This document shows positions 1 through 5,282 of a stretch of DNA of 5,282 nt, piece by piece. The DNA comes from an uncultured Eubacteriales bacterium (GTDB taxonomy: Bacteria; Bacillota; Clostridia; Oscillospirales; Acutalibacteraceae). The stretch covers positions 1 to 5,282 of the forward strand of contig ONIF01000153.1 of assembly GCA_900317795.1 (NCBI GenBank), read 5' to 3'. Position 1 is the stretch's first letter. Each line of letters begins with the position of its first letter. Both the position numbers and the translations under genes were made by a program. The notes beneath the pieces were generated by a model. The model saw nothing but the letters and a program-made list of their open reading frames with translations, was not told where the DNA came from and did not search any database.

Positions 1-800
1 GTTTTAAGCATTTTATTGCTGCTGCTCGGAACGCTCTCTGCTTCAAAGTCTGTTTTGTACTGTTCTTCAATATCACTTGTAGTTTTCTTGTCATTATTTA
101 TCATGTTGCGGTATTTATTGAAATTCGCAACGGTTTTTTCTTTTGTTTCACCGTCTATGTCAACGGAATTCCCGTTTTCATCAGTCGTTTTGAGTGAGTA
201 CGGTATGTAGTAGTAAGAAATATAATTTTCTGTATAGTACTTCTTCACTTCTTCATCGGAAAGTTCTTTTTCACCGTCTTTGCCGTAAATATTTTCAAAC
301 AGCTCCTGATAGAGATAGTTATACCTTGCTACACACTCGCCAAAACTTTCCTCGGAAACGCCCAGCTTTTCATAAAGTGCCGCTGCCTCCTCACTGCCGT
401 TATAATAGTACTGAATATACATATTTGCCGTCATGTTTATCTGCTCGTCATCAATGACAATATTCTTGTCTTTTACAAGCTTTTCTGCCGTAAGCAGTGA
501 CAAACATTTGTCTTTTGCCTCGTCAAATATCCAGTCAACCGCATTTTTATCTTCCACTTTTTCCTTTGTGATGTCCATAAGTTGAACATCAAAATCTTCA
601 TTATCCTTGTTTGCTTCCTCAATTTTGCTGACAGCCTCGTTATAGCTCTGATACGTGTTATATATCCAGCTTCCTGCGGATATTTCGGCTATATCTGTTT
701 TATAACTCCATTTTCCCGGACCGAGTGTGCAGCTTGTCACCGAACAGGCAAGAACTGCCGTAAGTGCAAGTGCGGAAATCTTTTTACCTATATTTTTCAT
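1..800 (-). CDS. Exported lipoprotein, SurA/PrsA-like foldase (N-terminal part; C-terminus beyond window)
   Basis: A frame open from an ATG at 800 to the left edge encodes 266 residues with no stop, so the 3' end is missing. Residues 1-24 are a lipoprotein signal: a basic start (MKNIGKK), a hydrophobic core (about residues 8-18) and a lipobox ending VTSC at Cys24, with VLAC at Cys19 as an alternative. The protein should therefore be lipid-anchored on the outer face of the membrane. The mature part is highly charged and helical. Residues 80-195 resemble SurA_N/trigger-factor-like chaperone helices, with LSDEEVKKYYTENY at 180-193, a common pattern just before the PpiC domain. A strand-like YYYIPYSL (196-203) then begins what could be a PpiC or degenerate PpiC domain, but too little is present to tell whether isomerase residues exist. 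A ribosome site (GAAAGGAAG) lies 8 nt before the ATG. A PpiC/SurA-type gene next to mfd is usual in Clostridia. The lipoprotein call is firm; the foldase call is inference from the helical pattern and context. Confidence 0.75.
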   Translation of the reverse strand, partial: MKNIGKKISALALTAVLACSVTSCTLGPGKWSYKTDIAEISAGSWIYNTYQSYNEAVSKIEEANKDNEDFDVQLMDITKEKVEDKNAVDWIFDEAKDKCLSLLTAEKLVKDKNIVIDDEQINMTANMYIQYYYNGSEEAAALYEKLGVSEESFGECVARYNYLYQELFENIYGKDGEKELSDEEVKKYYTENYISYYYIPYSLKTTDENGNSVDIDGETKEKTVANFNKYRNMINNDKKTTSDIEEQYKTDFEAESVPSSSNKMLK

Positions 801-842
801 CAATTTTTCTTCCTTTCAGAAAATAATTTGCATACAAAAGAT

Positions 843-871
843 ATTATATAACAAATGTTTTATAAAGTCTA
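843..871 (-). promoter_or_regulatory. Sigma-A-type promoter for the lipoprotein gene
   Basis: On the minus strand, TAGACT (871-866, 4 of 6 to consensus) is followed after exactly 17 nt by a perfect TATAAT (848-843). Transcription would begin near 836, giving a leader of about 36 nt before the ATG at 800. Directly upstream, 872-892 is almost pure A and T in runs, like an UP element. The mfd stop codon is at 893-895, so this promoter fills the mfd-lipoprotein gap. A/T-rich DNA yields TATAAT by chance, but the exact spacing to a reasonable -35 supports it. Confidence 0.55.
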
Positions 872-892
872 TAATTTTTTTTAAAAAATTTT

Positions 893-3800
893 TTATTTTC
901 CGAAATTCATGCCGAAAATTTCGTTAAAAAGTCCTGTTACCGTGTCAGATTTTCTGACAGCAACGGATATATACGGTTTTTCGCCTGCATGAAGAACCGC
1001 CCTGCCCTGCAGTTTGCCGAGAATTTCGGCAGCCGCCTGTGATTTTATCTGATGTACATATATGTTAATATGGTCTGTGACCTGCCTTATCTCATATATG
1101 CCCATTTTTTTGGCTTTACTTCTCAAAAGTGCCACGTTTACCAAACCGTTTACAGATTTCGGCACATCTCCGAAACGGTCTGCAAGTTCGTCTATCACAT
1201 CACTTGCATCATTTTCATTTCTTATATCCGCAATTTTCCTGTATATTTCCAACCGCCTGCCGAGATTGCCTATATAATCATCGGGTATATATGCCTCTAT
1301 CTGCACATCTAACAGACATTCCATGTCTGTATCTTCGGGAATTTCTCCCTTTGCCTCGCTTACGGCACGGTTAAGCAGTTTCATATACATATCATAGCCG
1401 ACATCTGCCATGTGACCGTGCTGTTGAGAACCCAATATATTTCCTGCACCCCTCAATTCAAGGTCACGCATGGCAATTTTAAATCCCGAACCGAACTCCG
1501 TAAACTCCTTTATTGCGTCAAGTCTTTTCTGAGAAATCTCACTCAAAATTTTATCCTGCCTGAAAGTGAGATAGGCATAAGCACGCCTTGATGAACGACC
1601 TACACGCCCTCTTATCTGGTGAAGCTGGGAAAGTCCCATTCTGTCGGCATTTTCTATAATAAGCGTATTGGCATTCGGAATATCCACACCCGTTTCAATA
1701 ATCGTCGTACTGACAAGCACGTTTATTTCCTGTTCCAGCATTTGCCTCCACACTTCCGAAAGCTGACTTTCCGTCATTTTTCCGTGACCGTATGCAACCT
1801 TTGCTTCGGGTATCTCCTCTGCAATTTTCTTTGCTTTCAGGTCTATGCCCTCAACGGAATTGTATAAATAAAACACCTGTCCCCCACGCCTTAACTCACG
1901 CCTTATTGCCTCATTTATCACGTTTTCATCATATTCCAGCACGTATGTTTGTATAGGGTGTCTGTCCTGTGGGGCTTCTTCCAATGTTGACATATCCCTT
2001 ATGCCCGACATCGACATATTTAAAGTTCTCGGGATAGGCGTTGCGGAAAGTGTCAGAACATCTACATTTTTGCACATCTTCTTGAATTTCTCTTTCTGTG
2101 CCACTCCGAAACGCTGTTCCTCGTCTATAATCACAAGCCCCAAATCCCTAAATTCCACATCTTTTGAAATAAGCCTGTGCGTGCCTATGATAAAATCAAT
2201 TTCACCGCTTTTCAGCTTGGTGATGATTTTACTCTGCTGTGAGGGCGTGCGAAATCTTGAAAGCAGTTCTATATTGACGGGAAAGCCCTCAAATCTTCTC
2301 AAAGCCGTCTGATAGTGCTGCCATGCAAGAATGGTTGTAGGCACAAGCAACAAACATTGTTTTGACTCCGTTACACATTTGAATGCCGCTCTTAATGCAA
2401 CTTCCGTTTTACCAAAACCTACATCTCCGCATAAAAGCCTGTCCATAGGGGCAGTGCTTTCCATATCACGCTTTATTTCAGCCGTTGCTCTTTTCTGGTC
2501 CTCCGTGTCCTCATACTCAAACTTGCATTCAAAATCCCTTTGCCATTCCTTGTCCTCTCCGAATGCATAGCCTTTTGCTTTCATTCTCTCCGCATACAGC
2601 CTTATCAACTCATCTGCTATGTCTTTGACAGCCTTTCTGACACGGTTTTTGGCTTTCTGCCACTCCGTTCCGCCCAGCCTGTTTAATTTCACTTCCGCCT
2701 CATCTCTCGGACCTATGTATTTTGAAACCAAATCAAGCTGTGTGACAGGCACATACAGCATATCTCCCCTTGCATAGCGTATGGTGATATAGTCTTTCAC
2801 GACATTTTCATATTCCCTTTTCTGTATGCCCTCGAATTTTCCCACGCCATGCACCGAATGTACCACATAATCCCCTATCGACAACTCCGCCAAACTGAAT
2901 ATCGCCTTGCCTTTTGAAGAAGATTTTTTCTTTTTCTTTGAAGTCACGCTCACCTGTGAATGCGTGATAAGCACGAAATTCACCGACGGATACTCAAAGC
3001 CTGCCGAAAGATTTCCTGCACAAATATATATCCCATCACTTTCAATCACATCATTTTCTCTCAGAAAGCCGACACGATACCCCTTATCAAGCATATCTCT
3101 GTATATATTTTCCGCAAACTTTGATGTGCCTGCAAGCACAACGATTTTTTTGCCTTTGGGCTTCATAGCGTCTATATCTTCACACAAGACATTCAACGAA
3201 CCGCTCCATGCAGATGTCTGCTTGATATTGAAATTGACAAGCTCCTTTAAAGGCAATTCACAAGTACCCCTTGCATAGTTGTCTATCAAAAATGTCTTTC
3301 TCTTGGAAAGCTCCGACAAAATATCTGTCCAGTCAAACGTAAACTTGTCAAGCCCCTTGCATAAAATACCGTCTGTAAAATAATCTTTTATATCCTCGTT
3401 CCACTGCCATATTACCGCTTTCATTCTTTCTTTCAGTTTCGGCATTTCCGACACAAATACAAACGTGTCTTTTGAAAGATAGTCAAACAGACATTCCGCT
3501 TTGTCATATACAAGCGAATAAAATTTATCTATGCCTGCAAGCCTGCCGCCATTTTTCAAAATCTCCGCTTCTTTGAGTAAAACTTCCTTTGCCGCCAATG
3601 CCGCTTTTCCTCTGAGAGAATTTGCCTTTTTCTCAATTTTTCCTGCAAGCTCGCCCGCATTCTCAAATATTATCTCACTTGACGGGGTTATGACAAATTC
3701 GTCAAGCTGTTCTGTACGTCTTTGCGTTTCGAGGTCAAAGGAAGATACCGTGTCGATTTCATCTCCCCAGAACTCCACTCTGCAAGGCTGACTTGCCGAC

Positions 3801-4351
3801 GGCATGAAAAAATCCAGTATTCCGCCCCTTACGGCAAATTGTCCCGTACCGTCAACCTGCTCAACCCTCACATAACCGCCTGCCAAAAGTGCCTCTGCCA
3901 TTTTTTCGGGCGATACCTCTGCACCCGACTTTACCTTTACAGATGACTTTTCAAGCACCTTTTTCGGCATGGTATATTGCAAAGCACCGTCTGCACACGC
4001 AACAATCACTTTATACTGCCCTGTCATAAAGCCGTATAAAGCCCCTATTCTCTGATGTTCAAACTCCCTTGAAACGCCCTCTATCTCACGGAAAGTGAAA
4101 TCCCTTGACGGATAAAAAACCGCACTTGTACCCATCGCTTTCAAGTCAGAGCATAATTTTTGTGCCTCCGCCTCGTCAGACGCAAGCAAAAGTGCATTTT
4201 TATCGCTATTCACAACCATACTATGCACAAGATGTGCCTTATGCACAACGGAAAGTCCCGTTGCCATACAAGGAAATCTGCCTTTATTCACGGCATTTTC
4301 CAATACTTTATATTCTTCGGTTTCCCTAAAAACATTATCCAAAAATCTCAT
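893..4351 (-). CDS. mfd: Transcription-repair coupling factor Mfd (TRCF), complete
   Basis: This 1152-residue protein has the family's usual length (about 1150-1180). Mfd is a cytoplasmic DNA translocase that pushes or releases RNA polymerase stalled at lesions and recruits UvrA for nucleotide excision repair. In order: a UvrB-like N-terminal module (about 1-340) with a degenerate nucleotide site (ATGLSVVHKA, 30-39) and the VDGTGQFAVRGGILDFF stretch (166-182) of the UvrA-binding region; a Lys/Ser-rich linker (471-482); a CarD/CdnL-like RNA-polymerase interaction domain (about 489-548, GDYVVHSVHGVGKFEGI); a superfamily 2 translocase with Walker A GDVGFGKT (642-649), DEEQ (743-746), SATPIPRTL (769-777) and motif VI QIRGRVGRS (912-920); the TRG translocation motif RDLELRGAGNILGSQQHG (962-979); and the C-terminal TRCF domain (about 1008-1152). 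All key residues are intact and no frameshift is seen. The ATG at 4351 is preceded by CAGGAG with a 6-nt spacer. It lies 74 bp after pth with no terminator between, so co-transcription is likely. Confidence 0.98.
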   Translation of the reverse strand: MRFLDNVFRETEEYKVLENAVNKGRFPCMATGLSVVHKAHLVHSMVVNSDKNALLLASDEAEAQKLCSDLKAMGTSAVFYPSRDFTFREIEGVSREFEHQRIGALYGFMTGQYKVIVACADGALQYTMPKKVLEKSSVKVKSGAEVSPEKMAEALLAGGYVRVEQVDGTGQFAVRGGILDFFMPSASQPCRVEFWGDEIDTVSSFDLETQRRTEQLDEFVITPSSEIIFENAGELAGKIEKKANSLRGKAALAAKEVLLKEAEILKNGGRLAGIDKFYSLVYDKAECLFDYLSKDTFVFVSEMPKLKERMKAVIWQWNEDIKDYFTDGILCKGLDKFTFDWTDILSELSKRKTFLIDNYARGTCELPLKELVNFNIKQTSAWSGSLNVLCEDIDAMKPKGKKIVVLAGTSKFAENIYRDMLDKGYRVGFLRENDVIESDGIYICAGNLSAGFEYPSVNFVLITHSQVSVTSKKKKKSSSKGKAIFSLAELSIGDYVVHSVHGVGKFEGIQKREYENVVKDYITIRYARGDMLYVPVTQLDLVSKYIGPRDEAEVKLNRLGGTEWQKAKNRVRKAVKDIADELIRLYAERMKAKGYAFGEDKEWQRDFECKFEYEDTEDQKRATAEIKRDMESTAPMDRLLCGDVGFGKTEVALRAAFKCVTESKQCLLLVPTTILAWQHYQTALRRFEGFPVNIELLSRFRTPSQQSKIITKLKSGEIDFIIGTHRLISKDVEFRDLGLVIIDEEQRFGVAQKEKFKKMCKNVDVLTLSATPIPRTLNMSMSGIRDMSTLEEAPQDRHPIQTYVLEYDENVINEAIRRELRRGGQVFYLYNSVEGIDLKAKKIAEEIPEAKVAYGHGKMTESQLSEVWRQMLEQEINVLVSTTIIETGVDIPNANTLIIENADRMGLSQLHQIRGRVGRSSRRAYAYLTFRQDKILSEISQKRLDAIKEFTEFGSGFKIAMRDLELRGAGNILGSQQHGHMADVGYDMYMKLLNRAVSEAKGEIPEDTDMECLLDVQIEAYIPDDYIGNLGRRLEIYRKIADIRNENDASDVIDELADRFGDVPKSVNGLVNVALLRSKAKKMGIYEIRQVTDHINIYVHQIKSQAAAEILGKLQGRAVLHAGEKPYISVAVRKSDTVTGLFNEIFGMNFGK

Positions 4352-4400
4352 AGATTACTCCTGTAATTATCCATCAATCTCAAAAAATCCGCAAGCAATA

Positions 4401-4428
4401 ATTGCACATTGCACACTGCACATTGCTA
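4401..4428. repeat. Heptamer tandem repeat (four units) across the pth stop codon
   Basis: On the plus strand, four consecutive 7-bp units read ATTGCAC, ATTGCAC, ACTGCAC and ATTGCTA: two identical copies, one with one change, and a final copy with two changes. A further ATT follows. The stop codon of pth (TAG on the minus strand, 4426-4428) falls in the last unit, so the repeat starts inside the gene end and fills the first part of the pth-mfd gap. A small palindrome, GCAAT-A-ATTGC, adjoins it at 4395-4405. Function unknown; it may be a slippage product or the remnant of a dispersed intergenic repeat. Confidence 0.75.
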
Positions 4429-5019
4429 ATTGAAAAGGTTCATTGCTTTATCAATATTACCCGAAATGATATATTCAACCGCATTACACGCATTGTTTGC
4501 CGTTTCATCAAGCAGTTTTCTTTCACTTTGAGTGAAGTTTGACAACACCCAATCAGCTAAATCCCATTGTTCGGGCTTGTGTCCGACACCTATTTTTATT
4601 CTTGGAAATTGGTCGCTTCCCGAAAGATAAATGATATTTTTCATGCCGTTGTGACCACCGTCACTGCCCTTTCGCCTAATACGCATTTTCCCTATGTCAA
4701 GCGATATGTCATCAAATATGATAATCACCTTTTCGGGCGGTACTTTGAAAAAATTCATTGCCTCAACAATCGCCTGACCGCTGTTGTTCATGTATGTTGA
4801 CGGCTTCATAATTAAAACTTTCTTGTCTGCAATAACGGCTGTATTGCAAAGCGACTTGTATTTTATCCTGTCAAGACGTATATTAAGCTTATCTGCAAGG
4901 GTGTCAGCTGTAATAAAGCCTGCATTGTGCCTTGTATTTTCATACTTTCTGTCGGGATTGCCAAGCCCTGCCACAATATATTCAACTCCGCTTAAATTTT
5001 CCTTTTTTCCGAAAAACAC
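4426..5019 (-). CDS. pth: Peptidyl-tRNA hydrolase (Pth, bacterial type), complete
   Basis: Pth cleaves the ester bond of peptidyl-tRNAs that drop off ribosomes, freeing tRNA for reuse, in the cytoplasm. With the GTG start the product is 197 residues, a normal length. Family residues are all visible: GLGNP (18-22) with Asn21, YENTRHNAG (26-34) with the catalytic His31, KPSTYMNNSG (72-81) with Met77-Asn78, the aspartate in FDDISLD (Asp103), and GSDGGHNGM (118-126) with Asn124. One small variation is GLGNPD where GLGNPG is usual. Start choice: GTG at 5019 has a strong Shine-Dalgarno (GGGGGAG) 6 nt upstream and gives a short MFFGKKE-type extension before VEYIVAGLGNP. The longer reading from TTG at 5034 (202 residues) would overlap that Shine-Dalgarno and have none of its own. 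The gene has a promoter immediately upstream, and mfd follows 74 bp downstream on the same strand. The stop codon is TAG, within a heptamer repeat. Confidence 0.95.
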   Translation of the reverse strand: MFFGKKENLSGVEYIVAGLGNPDRKYENTRHNAGFITADTLADKLNIRLDRIKYKSLCNTAVIADKKVLIMKPSTYMNNSGQAIVEAMNFFKVPPEKVIIIFDDISLDIGKMRIRRKGSDGGHNGMKNIIYLSGSDQFPRIKIGVGHKPEQWDLADWVLSNFTQSERKLLDETANNACNAVEYIISGNIDKAMNLFN

Positions 5020-5025
5020 ATTCTT

Positions 5026-5032
5026 CTCCCCC
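5026..5032 (-). promoter_or_regulatory. Ribosome binding site deciding the pth GTG start
   Basis: GGGGGAG on the minus strand lies 6 nt before GTG (5019-5017). An out-of-frame ATG one base upstream of the GTG (5020-5018) runs to a stop after only nine codons, so it cannot encode Pth. The TTG at 5034-5032 begins within this site and has no Shine-Dalgarno of its own. This supports GTG as the start. Confidence 0.7.
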
Positions 5033-5049
5033 AAATCCGTAATAGTAAA

Positions 5050-5078
5050 ACAATATCATAAATAAATCTTTTTGTCAA
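5050..5078 (-). promoter_or_regulatory. Sigma-A-type promoter for pth(-mfd)
   Basis: On the minus strand a perfect -35 TTGACA (5078-5073) is separated by 17 nt from TATTGT (5055-5050, 4 of 6 to consensus). The -10 is preceded by TGA, which fits an extended -10 TGn motif and would compensate for the weaker hexamer. The start would be near 5043, a leader of about 24 nt before the GTG of pth. It lies just downstream of a terminator, as expected for the start of a new transcription unit. As no promoter or terminator is convincing between pth and mfd, it probably serves both. Confidence 0.7.
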
Positions 5079-5091
5079 TTTTCAAATGCAC

Positions 5092-5126
5092 AAAAAACCG
5101 CTGCCATATAAAGCAACGGCTTTTTT
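5092..5126 (-). terminator. Intrinsic terminator of the gene upstream of pth
   Basis: The minus-strand RNA reads GCCGUUGC (5120-5113), an 8-nt loop (5112-5105), then GCAGCGG (5104-5098) and six U (5097-5092). The stem is 7 bp with one G-U wobble, and flanking A and U runs can extend it. On the plus strand the wobble becomes a C-A mismatch, so the minus strand is the better orientation, although plus-strand function is possible because six T follow there too. It insulates pth from the transcript entering from the right edge. Confidence 0.8.
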
Positions 5127-5248
5127 ATAGTAAACGACAAAATAAATTGCCCTATGTCATTCCGAACAAAGCGAGGAATCTTTGAAAGATTCTTCGTCAC
5201 TTCGTTCCTCAGAATGACAAAAGGAAATTTTCAGTGACGTTTACTATA
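5126..5248. mobile_element. MITE-like palindromic element with terminal inverted repeats
   Basis: The ends are inverted repeats: TATAGTAAACGAC (5126-5138) and the complement of TATAGTAAACGTC (5236-5248), 12 of 13 matching. The outermost TA on each side could be a TA target duplication, as made by IS630/mariner-type transposases, but TA is its own complement, so this is not proof. Inside are nested arms: TGTCATTC (5155-5162) with GAATGACA (5212-5219); GAACAAA (5164-5170) with TTCGTTC (5201-5207), one mismatch; and an inner hairpin (5171-5197) whose core is GAATCTTT-G-AAAGATTC. The whole unit can fold into one long hairpin. No ORF is carried. The GTCATTC...GAAC.AAG.GA.GAATC pattern resembles a dispersed repeat I know from many bacterial genomes; family membership is from memory and unverified. 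It lies between the upstream ORF's stop and its terminator. Confidence 0.65.
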
Positions 5249-5250
5249 TT

Positions 5251-5282
5251 TTATCTTGTCATGTCAAAGACAACTATGTCAT
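5251..5282 (-). CDS. 3' end of an unidentified minus-strand gene
   Basis: Reading left from the right edge on the minus strand, one frame gives DIVVFDMTR followed by TAA (5253-5251); the other two frames are closed. A gene ending here is expected because an intrinsic terminator for the minus strand lies about 125 nt downstream with nothing else to serve. Only nine full codons are visible, too few to identify a product or be sure that it is translated. A spoVG, prs or similar gene would be plausible by clostridial synteny, but the residues do not confirm any of these. Confidence 0.35.
   Translation of the reverse strand, partial: DIVVFDMTR

Noticed and set aside
194..457. Plus-strand open frames over the left 800 bases (16-210, 194-457, 582-851)
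   Set aside because: They are antisense to the lipoprotein frame, which has a signal peptide, Shine-Dalgarno and promoter. The plus frames have low-complexity products and no supporting signals.
868..895. A/T palindrome after the mfd stop as a terminator
   Set aside because: The runs of A and T could pair but contain no G-C bases, so no stable hairpin is expected; it reads better as an UP-element-like tract.
2930..2942. Lysine/serine run in Mfd (SKKKKKSSSKGK) as possible frameshift or slippage site
   Set aside because: A basic linker just before the RNA-polymerase interaction domain is common in Firmicutes Mfd, and the frame is intact on both sides.
2907..3278. Plus-strand open frame of 123 codons within mfd (also the other plus-strand frames at 1052-4366)
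   Set aside because: These lie antisense to an intact mfd with every expected motif, show no recognisable protein features, and follow from codon bias of the real gene.
4352..4400. Possible mfd promoter (TTGCGG-17-GATAAT on the minus strand)
   Set aside because: The -10 would lie only 14 nt before the ATG, putting the transcript start at the Shine-Dalgarno itself, and the -35 is poor.
5126..5282. CRISPR array or riboswitch in the upstream region
   Set aside because: There are no regularly spaced direct repeats, and the structure is a single nested palindrome with terminal inverted repeats located outside the pth leader.

Overview
The window reads as an ordinary housekeeping segment of a low-GC Gram-positive bacterium, most likely a member of the Clostridia (Oscillospiraceae/Ruminococcus-Eubacterium type). 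The gene order pth, then mfd, then a SurA/PrsA-like exported lipoprotein, all on the minus strand, is the order I know from clostridial genomes. The A/T-rich intergenic DNA, purine-rich Shine-Dalgarno sites and lipoprotein signal agree with this. The genus assignment is inference.

Layout, in the direction of transcription (right to left). At the right edge (5251-5282) only the last few codons and the stop of an unidentified minus-strand ORF are visible. Next comes a MITE-like palindromic element of about 120 bp (5126-5248) with terminal inverted repeats and possible TA target duplications. It touches an intrinsic terminator (5092-5126). A sigma-A type promoter (5050-5078) then starts pth, peptidyl-tRNA hydrolase (4426-5019, probable GTG start). 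After a 74-bp gap that begins in a heptamer tandem repeat (4401-4428) comes mfd, the transcription-repair coupling factor (893-4351, 1152 aa, all expected motifs intact). After a very A/T-rich 92-bp gap holding a good promoter (843-871) comes the N-terminal 266 residues of an exported lipoprotein resembling SurA/PrsA foldases (1-800), cut by the left edge.

How the genes relate: pth and mfd are probably co-transcribed, since I see no terminator or convincing promoter between them. Pth recycles peptidyl-tRNA dropped by ribosomes, and Mfd removes stalled RNA polymerase and recruits nucleotide excision repair. The lipoprotein acts outside the membrane and can be expressed from its own promoter as well as by read-through. 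Their adjacency is conserved genome organisation rather than a shared pathway.

I found no evidence of a new biological system. The items most worth a second look are the palindromic element lodged between an upstream stop codon and its terminator, the heptamer repeat that supplies the pth stop codon, and the choice of pth start codon.
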